The notes under the pieces are model-generated. The model was not told the DNA's origin and searched no databases. It saw only the letters and a list, made by a program, of their open reading frames with translations. A stretch of DNA of 64,000 nucleotides. Source: Limnoperna fortunei. Taxonomy: Eukaryota; Mollusca; Bivalvia; Mytilida; Modiolidae. Position numbers and translations under genes: made by a program. Positions 1 through 10,440 of the stretch are shown here, piece after piece. The number at the start of each line of letters is the position of its first letter. Within the stretch, counting starts at the first letter, position 1. The stretch covers positions 27,117,220 through 27,181,219 of the forward strand of contig OX104114.1 in assembly GCA_944474755.1 (NCBI GenBank). Reading direction: 5' to 3'.

Positions 1-90
1 TAAATGTGCTTTCAAAAATCTTTCTCTTATTCTCCATTCAGCATTACTTTCATATGGAGTCCTGTATTTTTCTGTATCAACTTCCATAGT
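1..90 (-). CDS. Partial exon, XTBD-like (XRN2-binding) domain
   Basis: Read on the minus strand, positions 90 to 1 are open for 30 codons. They follow a good acceptor (T-rich tract, then CAG at 91-93). The peptide has an ATG as its second codon (85-87) and contains Y-E-S-x-x-E-W-R-x-R-E-x-F-L-x-x-H-L. The order of aromatic, E-W, arginine and FL..H residues recalls the XRN2-binding domain of NKRF, CDKN2AIP and CDKN2AIPNL, which tethers the nuclear 5'-3' exonuclease XRN2. The match is to a short pattern from memory, so the family is a suggestion. The gene continues left of the window, and any 5' UTR exon would lie to the right. The frame is still open at base 1. Confidence 0.5.
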
Positions 91-404
91 CTGAAATAAA
101 AAAACTAGTAACTGTACAGTCAATAAAAAGTCAAACAACACAATCAAATTTTTTTAAAACATAAAAAAATGTAAGAATGTTAAGGTTATAGACTAAATAG
201 GGTTATTTTATGAACATTTTTTTTCAGTTACACATGTATCCAATAAACAAAAAATGCAAGTAAAATCACAATCCCCACTCAGATCAAAATAGAGAAGAAA
301 ATATATGGTCCCTTAATTGTATATAAATCATAAATGTGTTCATGTTTAATATTACATGTCCAACATACAATAACAAAAAGTAATTTCAGTAGGTGGATGA
401 ATTG
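91..404. other. AT-rich non-coding DNA
   Basis: No open frame, RNA gene or repeat family is recognised. It is probably the first intron of the minus-strand XTBD-like gene. Confidence 0.4.
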
Positions 405-642
405 TGTTTAATGACACTTTAATCATTTTATCACCTATATCATTGCTTCCAGTTTTTATTGGGTGAGGAATCCAGAGTACCTGGCGTAAACCCCCTGAAT
501 TTGGTGGAACTGGGAATCCTTAATGCTTTTCAATTCAGAATGGAGTCAAGCACCCTATACCCACATTAAAATTTAAACCTGCAATCTCAGTGTTGACAGA
601 CATGTGATTAATAACATAACTTAACTACCTAGACCACTTCAG
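405..642 (-). repeat. tRNA-derived SINE, diverged
   Basis: A reverse copy of the SINE seen intact at 31722-31990. It keeps the fixed order: T-rich tail complement, CCAGTTTTTATTGGG, the CAATCCTT/AATTCAGA segment, then the box B side near 600 and the head near 640. It is clearly older than the 31.7 kb copy, with many substitutions. Confidence 0.65.
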
Positions 643-737
643 AAAGTGTAGTGCTCCATTAAAAAACTTATATTTAAATTAAAGTTTTTTTGACTTAGTA
701 TTTGTTTTTGTAGATTCTATACTATTTTATTATTTTT

Positions 738-1387
738 ACAAGTGTGGACACAGAAAATGTCTTGCCTGCATTCCAAATCAATAACAAAAAAAAATTATAT
801 CATGAGCATTAAATTGTTATCATTTAAAATATAAAATGCATGGCTACAGATAAAACTGACCTAATCCAAAAACAGTTATTAAATCTTTAATGTACATTGT
901 AGTTGCTGGATCGTGAAAATGAGGTCAAGGTCAGGTGACACCAACCATACAGTCATGTACGGTACAATTCATCAGCAAACTATATACCAAATATTGTCAT
1001 CCTACTAATGCATGGTTACAGAGAAACAGCCCTAATCCAAAAACTTTAACGTAGTCGCTGGTCCATGAAATTGATGTCAAGGTCAGGTGATACTTACCTG
1101 ACAGTCACGTTCTATTTATCGGTAACCTATATTCCAAATTTTGTCATCCTACAATGTACCATGCATGGTTACAGAGTAACTGTCCTAATTCAAAAACATT
1201 AACGAAGTCACTGGACTTTGAGGTCAAGAAGGTGACAGGTAATTGACTGGTAAGAACTCATCATAAGCTACCACTGGACCAAAATTTGATGGACCTTAAA
1301 CTTTCAAAGATATAAAGCAAAGTGTCATGGTTTACGCTGCCGCCATATATATGTCTTGCCTCCAGAGACTATCATAGCAGACAAGAT
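738..1387 (-). mobile_element. GGCGAGAC-family tandem-repeat element, reverse copy
   Basis: This is the reverse complement of the family seen intact at 29325-30731. The 3' terminus (ACAAGTGTGGACACAG, near 738) comes first. Then follow about three ~145 bp units with the GTCATCCTAC and AGGTCAAGGTCAGGTGA blocks. Last comes the 5' hairpin region (GTCTTGCCTCC, near 1350). A non-autonomous Helentron/Helitron-like identity is inferred. Confidence 0.6.
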
Positions 1388-1559
1388 TGTTTGTTTGAAT
1401 GGTGTTTAATGCCAATTTCAGCAATTTTTCAGCTATATCATGGCATCCAGTTTTTACTGGGGAAGAAGCCAGAGAACCTGGAGAAAACCCCCAATCTGCG
1501 GTAGAAAAACTGGCAATCCTTGTCAATTAAGATTGGAGTCGAGTACACCCTGCCTGCAG
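1388..1559 (-). repeat. SINE, head missing
   Basis: Reverse SINE copy. It begins with the TTGTTTGTTTG tail complement and ends at the CCCTGCCTGCAG segment, so the tRNA-like head is absent. It abuts the preceding GGCGAGAC element. Confidence 0.7.
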
Positions 1560-1569
1560 TGACGTAGCA

Positions 1570-2685
1570 GTCAAGACAAAAAAAAATGTGTAAGAATAAT
1601 ACATGTAACATGTAACAACATACTTGTATTTATTTGCAGTTGGAACAAAAATTTAGAAAACAAAGAAAAAAAAGAACAGAAAAGAAAAACTGCTACAAAA
1701 GACTACAATGTACAATGTATACTTCAAAACAGGTCAAACAGGCATGTTAAAAAGGCTAACTAATTAAAATTGCACTAGATTATTATGAATAATGAAAATA
1801 TAAAAATACATTTCATTTCTTTATGTCAATAGAAAGTCCCAAAAGATTTATTTTAATGATTTTAAAATTTTAATGTGAAACTAAAAACATGAAAAATGAA
1901 GTTATATGTCAATTTGGGAGAATTATAAATTTTAGGTTCCTGTTTTGATGCTTATATGTGGTCGATGAACTAAAGTACATGTCTGACATTTATTACATGT
2001 ATGTCAGACATCAGACAGAAGTACAATTCTTTTGCTAAATTTTAATTACTGTTAAAATAATTCAATACAACTTATGGCTTCCAACAATGCTCATAACAAC
2101 TGTCGAAATTTTACCCCCATACCCCCTCCATAAAATGATGCGACTATCGGAAAAGGTCAATGTCATGGTACAAGTTTTCAATAGTACTTGTGATATGAGT
2201 TGGCTTTTAAAAATTTGCAATAATAAATTCTAAGTTTTATCTTTATATACTGTTGGAATAAGAATTTACAAATCAAGTGCTAAAATAAGCTTGATTGATG
2301 GGATGATGAGTATATTAATAGCGAAAAATATCTAAAGCAGTGAATTATATATAGACTGGACAAAAATGTTTTATAACATCTGGACACGATGAAATATACC
2401 AACTAAGACCTGTGTCACAAAATCAGCTGTTCTGCTTATGGAGAGCTCTCCTACTTCCCACGCAAAAAAAAGCCTTGGACGACAGATGCTTCTTGGAATA
2501 TAATTTGCATGCAGCCTGTGTGATTATTGTGAGAGCAGGCTCTATGCAAATTGGAGCATGGTCAGACCTTTGTCTGCATTTTATATCTTGCTATCGCTCG
2601 ATATAAAATATTGACAAATATAAGGCTTAACACGCTATAATTCACATAGAGCCCGCTAGCAATAATCTATTTCTACATTCAAAAA
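1570..2685. other. AT-rich non-coding DNA
   Basis: No coding frame with recognisable content. Short open frames are at the level expected by chance. There are local A-rich runs and no clear repeat ends. Confidence 0.4.
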
Positions 2686-2689
2686 TGCA

Positions 2690-2850
2690 AAAGAAAAGAA
2701 TAATTTATTGTTTCTATTGCATTGTTTTAAGGGAAACTTATTGAAAAAATGAAAATTTGATATGTTATTCTTCAAATAAAAAGAAATATAATTGCCTTTT
2801 GATGTTTTATTGTATTCTTTACCGTTACGCTTCCAGAGTGGATTAAAGGT
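2690..2850 (+). repeat. Inverted repeat copy, partner at 4620-4760
   Basis: The stretch around GAAAATTTGATATGTTATTC and the following TTCAAATAAAAAGAAA is repeated in reverse orientation at 4620-4760. The two copies could be ends of one old element or two independent insertions. Confidence 0.55.
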
Positions 2851-3943
2851 GGTAAAATTTTGTGTATGGGGGCTGCCATATTGACAGTATTTTATCATGT
2901 GACTGTGTTTGTGACGTGATAAATGTAATTATCCAGTAAATATGATAAATAATCCAGTTTAAAAATATGTTTTTCTGCATTTGCTCTTTGAAGAATATTA
3001 AAACTGTGGTGATGACTAACAACCAGCTGACAACATAAGATTACCAAATACGTCTTAATGTTTGAATGATCTTTGTATTAAAGTATTTTTAGACACAAAT
3101 TTTAACCTGTCTTTATTTAACTCAGATACATGTAATTACCTAAATAGTAATTGTAATAAAAGATATATTTGTATATTTATTTTTTTTAACATAAAATAAA
3201 ATTCCGTAGACAATTTTGCACGTCTTGAAATGGCAGTTGTACCTGGACGTGAAAATTTAACAGTAAATCACTACTCCTTTTTGAAGGGTAATTAACAGAA
3301 TTAGCAGGTAAACAAACAGGATGTTTATTTCAATTACTAGTATCATTTGACGACGACTTTGAAGTATGAATATTTGGACATTTTCAAAAGCTAATCAGAT
3401 TGAAGGTTAATCATGTACTTCGAAATTAGAACGGCATGGACAGGTATGATTTGAATACACCGAAGTGTCAGAACACAGGATGTATATAAGATTTCGAATA
3501 CCTTTAGATACCATGTCAGAGGAAACGTAAAACTGACACGTTGACTCAAAATATACACATGTAAAATTGTGGAAACTGTGTTACGCACACGCACAATAAA
3601 TGTTACCAGTATTAATAATAATAATAAATGTACTAAACGTGAAATTTTGATGCGCCAAAACAGTGTATTTAAAATATTTCATTTAATGACCGTTATTTCT
3701 AAAATAGTCAACTTTGCAAAGATTTTGTATAAAAATTTCATTCAATAAGTTGCATAATCTGATTAAGTTGAAAGTAGTAACAAGAATAATTTTCAATTTA
3801 ATTAATATTTATGGACAAAATTCATACGAATATTCGATGAAAAATGAGGTCACCATACCATTAAACTATCCTCCATTTAATTCTGGAAAATGATATTCGC
3901 ATGAAGTTGTTGCTGCTGTGGACATAGTCTTACGTAGAAGTCT
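2851..3943. other. AT-rich non-coding DNA
   Basis: No gene or repeat recognised. There is a short ATAATAATAATAA run near 3615. Confidence 0.4.
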
Positions 3944-3951
3944 TTAACACA

Positions 3952-3968
3952 GGGGGGGGGGGGGGGGG
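3952..3968 (+). repeat. Poly-G tract, 17 bp
   Basis: Seventeen consecutive G. A 39-bp C tract lies about 390 bp downstream. Confidence 0.9.
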
Positions 3969-4352
3969 TTTACTTGGTATATATTGGGTAATACGGATGT
4001 GCGGCCCGAATGGGTCACTATTTTACCTCTCCAAAATATTTGAATACATGTAGGTAGCTTTTTTTCATTGAAAAATATATCATTGGGTACTAGTAGTTGT
4101 AAATTATCTAAATATATCCATGCCTCAATTCTCATCTTGAGCATGTTAAGCCTATGTAAACCACAGTTATTTTACAAACAAAGTGTTCCATTAACATCAC
4201 TTGATCATTTTGGTAGTGATCGAATGGACTATTTTGCCAATAGGGATGTGCTGAAATAAAATATATGAAAAGGTCTGATTTAATAATTCAATATATGATT
4301 AGGTCCCGTTTTATAACGTCCAAAATATATGAATAGGGTGGGTTTTCAAATC

Positions 4353-4353
<1 letters not shown>

Positions 4354-4392
<39 letters not shown>
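4354..4392 (+). repeat. Poly-C tract, 39 bp
   Basis: Thirty-nine consecutive C (a G run on the minus strand). With the G tract at 3952 it brackets ~385 bp of ordinary AT-rich sequence. Confidence 0.9.
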
Positions 4393-4393
<1 letters not shown>

Positions 4394-4619
4394 TGGTCTT
4401 TAAACTGGTTAACTTTTTGTTACACAATCGTTTTTTTGTTGTTGCTTAGATCAGGAATACGAAAGGTAATCTTGCCACAGTCTTGTCTTATAGTACAACC
4501 TTCTGTTTTTGACTGTTTCGCATTATTATCATATGTCGACTTTAAGGTACTTGGATGTCCAGGGATCTCTAGTATCGCCATCTAGTGACAAGATGGCGGA
4601 CCTCCATAAGTGCTTTTTT

Positions 4620-4760
4620 TTACAAGGTAAATTCAATGTAGAAACTTAACCATAGAAAATATAATAAAACACCAAGAGGCAAAGTTGTTTCTTTTTATTT
4701 GAAGAATAACATATCAAATTTTCATTTTTTCGCGAAGTTACCCTTTAATGCTATAAAAAA
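4620..4760 (-). repeat. Inverted repeat copy, partner at 2690-2850
   Basis: Reverse complement of the 2690-2850 segment, sharing long runs around GAATAACATATCAAATTTTC. Similarity fades on both sides. Confidence 0.55.
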
Positions 4761-4775
4761 CCCATGATTTATAGC

Positions 4776-4817
4776 AGGGACAGTCTATACTAACTATACT
4801 AAGTATAGACTGTCCCT
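4776..4817. repeat. Perfect 16-bp hairpin
   Basis: AGGGACAGTCTATACT at 4776-4791 is answered by its exact reverse complement at 4802-4817, with a 10-base loop that itself resembles the stem. No flanking element is recognised. Confidence 0.85.
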
Positions 4818-5454
4818 GTTTATAGAAACTTATAGAAAAGTCCCAAACGAGATTTACAAATGACATTGAAATATGAAACGAAAATCAAGCAATTTATTTA
4901 CTTTCCTATTGAAAATACAGAAAGTAAACTTACAAAACAGTAATTATAACAGTATAAATACTGACTAATTTAACACATGCATGGTACCAGGGGAGATCAT
5001 AGGCCGGAAGCAAATATTGCAATATAATTAATGGATTGTTTTCGGTCCAATTAATTTTTGTTTATTCCGAAATTACCCAAATTATATATAATTTTTCTTA
5101 TTAGACTAAAACCTTTATGCCAGTCCCAGCATAAGAAGTAAGAAGTGTACAATATAAAACATTGGTTGACAGATTTGATCAGGTTAGGAAGAAAGCTCCG
5201 AGAGAATTATAAAATTTCCGGAATATGTTGTGTGCTCCGTGTCCGGCATGACTTATACAATTCTTGAGAATGGCAACTGCGGCTGAAAATTTGATGCCCA
5301 AGGTTTTTATATATTGTAACACAAAGAACATTTTGACACATCATTAATTTTATTACTTCTTTGTCTCTTTACTATTTTCATAGTAAAATTGTTTGACATG
5401 GTCACTGAAGTTTATTTTCTTAACAGTAGAGTATAGTTCCGATCATCATATATA
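4818..5454. other. AT-rich non-coding DNA
   Basis: No gene, tandem array or transposon end recognised. Confidence 0.4.
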
Positions 5455-5461
5455 TATACTG

Positions 5462-5575
5462 GTGTCGGGTCGTTTCGCCCCGACTACCTGTTCGCCCTGA
5501 GTCGATTCGCTCGGGTCGTTTCGCACCTATAAAGTGAGTCGTTTCGCCCTGGGTCTTTTCGCTCCTCTAAATAAA
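5462..5575 (+). repeat. Array of degenerate GGGTCGTTTCGCCCT units
   Basis: About six ~15 bp units with consensus GGGTCGTTTCGCCCT, some separated by a few extra bases. This is far more GC-rich than its surroundings. The same layout with other spellings occurs at 9912-9995, 28940-29090 with its inverted partner at 31120-31215, and 63500-63560. By analogy with the 28.9 kb element it may be the subterminal repeat of a DNA transposon. The zinc-finger frame at 5964 lies ~390 bp inside it. Confidence 0.7.
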
Positions 5576-5963
5576 AACAATGTGTATCTGTAAACAATAA
5601 AGCGTATTTTGCTGATGAACTTTAATTAAAAAATTATGTTCGAACTTTGTTAATTACTTCATAAAAAAAAATTCAATTAATTTGTTAAGCAGTGTCAAAT
5701 ACCAATTATCATTTTTTAATGTGATGATTAAAAGAAATTAATTATGTTATGATTAAATAAAATTCAATCAAATTAAGAAACACCTTTGATCTAGAGCTTT
5801 ACAGCTTGTGCCATCTTGTCGGCTAAGTTCATCAGCTAACATGGCTAAAGTTCAAAGTAATTTGTGAACTGTTTGATTAGTCAAAACATAAGCTGTAAAA
5901 CTCACCAGAATATATAAAATATGAGCCACTCCAGTGACAATCATTTCACACTCAACCTTCACG

Positions 5964-6164
5964 ATGTCTATTCTTTGTATTCATTGTAATGATCCTGTAC
6001 GACCAAAACAGCACACAATCACTTGCGACACATGTGATCGTTGGCAGCACCGTAAATGCCAGACGGGTATAACTGTAGAGCAGTACAGATTAGCCCTTAG
6101 AAATGTTATAGAGCTAAACTTTACATGCCAGCAATGTTTTTTATGTACATCTCTTATAATTTAG
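5964..6164 (+). CDS. Small PHD-like zinc-finger frame, transposon-like
   Basis: The ATG at 5964 (context ACGATGT) opens a 66-codon frame; an in-frame ATG lies 10 codons earlier. The product has C-x2-C near the start, then C-D-x-C-D-x-W-Q-H-x-x-C, and C-x2-C near the end. That is a treble-clef/PHD-like pattern. From memory, similar modules open some invertebrate MULE/FLYWCH-type transposase genes. No transposase domain follows here, so it may be the surviving first part of an element. It lies just inside the motif array at 5462. Whether it is expressed cannot be judged. Confidence 0.5.
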   Translation: MSILCIHCNDPVRPKQHTITCDTCDRWQHRKCQTGITVEQYRLALRNVIELNFTCQQCFLCTSLII

Positions 6165-6900
6165 ATCCATGATATGTCTAAGATCGAAAGACTAAAAACA
6201 TGCACTTCAACAAAAAAAAGTAAATTATTACAGAAACCATTACACAAGCACACGTAATAGACAATGATCTATCATTATATATCCTATAGTTTTGTCCTTC
6301 ATATTCTAACTAGCATGGGTAAAAGTTGGACATCATGTTCTCCTTTTACGTAAGTTATCATGTTGGTATCGTATTTGAGAAGTGATAAAATTCTGTAGGT
6401 ATAGCTAATGTGTTTATGAGACTTTTATTTAATATTTCTCTACTTATATACAAATACATGTAGGTGAACACAGGATGCTGATTAAATCAAACCTCGTTAA
6501 ACTAATAAACATTCTTGTTTTCTTTTATTAATTATTACCTAATTATTGCATGGAATTAAAACGTTTTAATTAATTATAATTGGTATGACAAGCGTTGATA
6601 TCGCACCTTTCACACCTTTTCAATTAATGATCCAAGGGCACGCGCCACTTTAATCACCTTGATTAAATCTCTAATTACATATGCATGTACATAATTAAGT
6701 ATGATCAAATCCTGTATGAACAGTGTTCAGCTTGTACATAAAGAGAAGATTAAAACATCAATAGTAAAATAATTATACAGTCAATTGTTGTTAATTTTTA
6801 GAGCTTTTTACCAATTTTGATATGAGTACTGTTCACAGCGGAAGAAATAATATTTATAGCGAGTGGAAATTTATTGGAGCATTCATTCATTGACTATCAA
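6165..6900. other. Non-coding DNA between two relic frames
   Basis: AT-rich, with no recognisable domain. It could be intron or UTR if the zinc-finger and SGNH frames once belonged to one element. Confidence 0.35.
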
Positions 6901-6905
6901 CAAAT

Positions 6906-7465
6906 ATGAACGTTTTAGTGCTCGGTGACAGCTTCATCGAACATCTTCGTAAACTACTGCAAGATCCAGAACAACTAACTGTCGGGGCAAAGTCCACGTC
7001 TTTTTCCATGGGTTCAGTGGGGCACATGATTCCACTCTTACTCGTAACATCGAATCTGGACTCCTTATCTATTACAAACCGAGAATAATCATCATGCAGA
7101 TCGGAGGCAACGACTGTAGCGACAAAATATTCAGAAAAGAACAGTTTAAAAAAGATGTTGAAGAACTTGTTGCTGCATGCCATACACGTGGGGCAGCAGT
7201 ACTATTTATGGCTGTACTAAGACGATCAAAACCAAGGCATTGCACAGAAGACAAATACAATGAAAGAAGAGCTGCTGCAAATGACGTATTTAGAGACCTT
7301 TCGAGACAACACCCAGCAGTCGGTTACTTCAGACCTGTCAACATTTACCACGGCGAATGCAAAGGCGACGACAAAGTCCACTTCAGTGATGCCGGCTACA
7401 TCGCTATGTTGCGAGCGATCCGGAAAGGTCTCAGTTGGTTTGTCAACTATTTGAACAGACTTTAA
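6906..7465 (+). pseudogene. SGNH/GDSL hydrolase-like gene, frameshifted
   Basis: The first frame starts at 6906 with N-V-L-V-L-G-D-S, the block I G-D-S of SGNH hydrolases. Homology then moves to a different frame between about 6980 and 7000. It continues with H-G-F-S-G, Q-I-G-G-N-D (block III GxND, ~7097-7114) and D-K-V-H-F-S-D (block V DxxH, ~7372), ending at the stop after 7462. All catalytic-block residues survive, so the break is a single frameshift: a recent lesion or an assembly error. SGNH hydrolases act on ester bonds. In invertebrate genomes such small domains also occur in ORF1 of CR1-like retrotransposons. An AATAAA follows near 7606. Confidence 0.6.
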
Positions 7466-7469
7466 ATAA

Positions 7470-8740
7470 TGACACTTCTTCTCTAAAATGCATGTATTGT
7501 TATGCTGTCCATCTGTACATGCTGTAATGCCATCCTGATTTATATACGTTGTATGAATGTACCTTAACATGTATGTTTAATTAAGGAACAAAAGTAAATG
7601 GACAAAATAAAACAAAATATATGTTTGATACATAATTTATTCTATTCTTTTATTATTATATCTTTATTCTCATAAAGCCAAAGTTACATTGGTGCAGAGA
7701 AAATACTGATATCTGCAATCAAGTCAATAGTCATAATGTAAAATTTAAAGTCATAATTATCAATTATCACCATGCAGCCAATATTTCACGCCTAATTACA
7801 GCATTTGCAGTACTTTGATCGAATCACGTGATATTCAGTCGCCATATTGAATAAACATATATTATCGTATTTGTATGGCATGAAGGAAAAAGTGCTATAA
7901 CTTTGTCATACATTAATATTTTTGCATAAAACTTTTTGCATAGCGTTTCTATTACGTTAAACATACAGTTTTGAACAAAACACATTAATTTTAATGCGTT
8001 TTTCGGTCATTTTTTTATTGTTTTCTGTTATTCGTGGTACCACATTTTTCGTAAAAATAACCTTATATAGTAACTCAGGAACCTATAAATCAACGGGACT
8101 GGAATCTAACGATATCGTTTACTTTTCCTCGTCACGCCAATACTTAATTTGCGAACAAGTGTCGACACGGATATGACCGTATTTATGGCTTTTGTACGAT
8201 ACAATCTGTTCGAGACTTCAGCAAGTTACATGTATATATCAATACATTGATAAATTTAATAACAAAAATTAAACAAATTAGAAAAAAACACAAAACACTA
8301 ACTTAAAAAAAAACAAAGAAAAAGAACAAAGCAAAAGCAGAAAAGAAAAAAACCATACAGAACAAACAAACAAAAAACAAAAACAAAAGTTTTGGCTAAT
8401 TCTAAAATTCGATTTGTTGTACTAGTCCCAGTGAATTAAAATCAAAGCCGCCTTGTATGATTTTATTTGATGTTTATGGTTTTCACCAATTAGACAAATG
8501 ATATGATGACACAGGTATTAGCTACCTAGGGTGTACCCTCAGACAACATTTGACACCGTTGTTTATTGAACCATTTAAATTTGTTCACCACACCTGTGAT
8601 TACATAACAAATGCAACAGGTGTACGCCAAATTAAAAGAGAATGGGTTGTAAAAAATACTTATTCTGATTCTGAAATTTTTTATCATTTGCATTTAAAAT
8701 TGAGGAGTTTCTTGTAAATCAGAAGCTGAAAATACGTTAC
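7470..8740. other. Non-coding DNA
   Basis: A-rich stretch at 8265-8390. No gene recognised. If the exon at 8744 is the INTS5 start, its promoter would lie here. Confidence 0.3.
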
Positions 8741-8743
8741 AGG

Positions 8744-8782
8744 ATGGAGATGTCCTCGTGGAAAAAATTGTTCGAAAAAAAG
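8744..8782 (+). CDS. INTS5: Tentative first coding exon of INTS5
   Basis: INTS5 needs an upstream ATG exon ending in phase 0, because the exon at 13690 starts in phase 0 without an ATG. This ATG (8744) opens 13 codons and ends in AAG followed by GTAAAAAAAG, a plausible donor in the right phase. Its residues run into the conserved L-x-x-E-V-x-x-F-L motif of the next exon. The support is phase and position only, and other short exons in 8.7-13.6 kb are possible. Confidence 0.3.
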
Positions 8783-8784
8783 GT

Positions 8785-9905
8785 AAAAAAAGTATGCTTA
8801 TTAACAGTGTTGTCAATTATGACCTATTTCTGTGCATTTTTAAAACATCATTCTTTCAGAATGTGAAAGAAAAAGAAATACTGCGTTCATAATAAAGGCG
8901 TGGATTGGTTTTATTTAAGGGACCGTTTAAAAAATTGTGCCCTCTTCCCGAAAACGTGCTAATATTTCATGCTATGTAATCTGATAATAACTGGGGATTC
9001 ACAACAAAATAATATATGCTGCAATGCGACAAAAAAGACAAATTGGTTGGTCTATACCTTTTAAATGTGTAATTTTTCATTACGATGATATATGGTCTAA
9101 AAGTATAAAGTTCGTAAAAATGACATACAAAAATTGCGACCGTTAAAAAAGCTCCCGATTTTCGCTGATTTCACTATTTTTTAAATGATAAAACATGGTC
9201 ACGATAATACAATGAGGCAAAAAAAACACTTAAAATAAAAAAAAATAAAAAAATATTTACTGTCACAAGATAATTGCACAAATTTTAACTGAAATATTAG
9301 TATCGTATTGTACTAAAGATGCTGTCATTTCTGCGTTCTCGTTTAATCTCGTTCCGGTCTCGCGCGACAAAGAAATCGTATTTTATAAACTGAAGACTTA
9401 GCAAGTGTCCAATCCCGTTAGTTATACTAGTCCCAGAGTAACGTTAAGTGCAACCAAAAACTTACATTTCAACGACGTTTCTACGTATAACTTGTAATGT
9501 TTTATCAAATAACTCAGATACGTATTCATGTATAACTCATAACGTATCAAATAACAAATTTACGTATTTTTTACATTTTATATATCCACCGATTTGGAGT
9601 CCCAATTAATATTTTCGTTTCGAGAAATTCTTTCAGTTTACTGACTGTTTTCTAAACTTTTGATGTACAGCAACGATAAATTGTCGTATTTTTGGTAATC
9701 TTTGATGTTAAAGTCAGCTTGGATGCAGAGTAAATCACACAAAACATAGCCTACAGTTGTTAGCCAACAATTTAAATATAATCATCATTTAATTAATTAA
9801 AACCAATATTTTGTTTATTTAATTATTAAACTAATTTTAATTAACCCTATATCAATCTCCAATTAAAAACAATTAAAATAAAATTCAATATAGTTATATA
9901 CTTAT
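8785..9905. other. Non-coding DNA
   Basis: No coding frame or element ends recognised. Probably intron 1 of INTS5 if the tentative first exon is right. Confidence 0.3.
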
Positions 9906-9911
9906 AATTAT

Positions 9912-9995
9912 CTACTGGGGACGGATCGACAAAGAGATAGGGGACGGATCGTCTGAGGACGAATCGACCGGGGACAAATCGACTAGGGGATGGAA
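9912..9995 (-). repeat. Array of degenerate GGTCGATTCGTCCCC units
   Basis: Read on the minus strand this is about five ~15 bp units with consensus GGTCGATTCGTCCCC. It faces opposite to the array at 5462 and has a different spelling. It could be the right end of an element; the matching left end was not found with confidence. Confidence 0.65.
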
Positions 9996-10008
9996 CGAAC
10001 TGCTACCA

Positions 10009-10440
10009 TCATGAAAATGTCTTGCGTGGTGTCGCTTTAACGGAGGGTAATTTCGTTGAAACACCAGTATTTTATCATTGAGGAGTCTAGAGAATATTCG
10101 AGTTGGTGGTCATACATAAAAGAAAAGATTTGTTATTAATTGACAATTTGTAGGGTTGATTGCTGTTCACATTTCTTTAGTATTGGTGATAAACCATAAT
10201 TTGAGTGTTTATACAGCATTTCTTGCTGAAAACATTCAGTTTATTAAGAGTATAACAGTCACTGTACAGTTATTGTGCATCCATGCATCTATGCATGTTT
10301 TGTATCGCACATGTTAGGTATTTAAAAAAAATTATGGTAGTACACTAAAATTTCAGCTATGAAAATGTCTTAGGCTGTGTCACTTTAACGAGTGGCAATT
10401 TTGTTGAAACATCTGATGTTTATTATTCAGGAGACATATT
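10009..10440 (+). repeat. Diverged direct repeat pair
   Basis: A segment starting with ATGAAAATGTCTT and containing GTTGAAACA occurs at ~10010-10085 and again at ~10360-10435, with many differences. No coding sense. Confidence 0.5.

Noticed and set aside
7226..7570. Minus-strand frame opposite the SGNH relic
   Set aside because: Shadow of the SGNH coding sequence; no domain.
5462..9995. A single 4.5-kb transposon bounded by the two arrays
   Set aside because: The arrays face each other correctly, but their unit spellings differ and no matching target duplication was found.
10009..10440. Duplicated first exon of INTS5 starting ATGAAAATGTCTT
   Set aside because: Both copies hit stop codons within ten codons.
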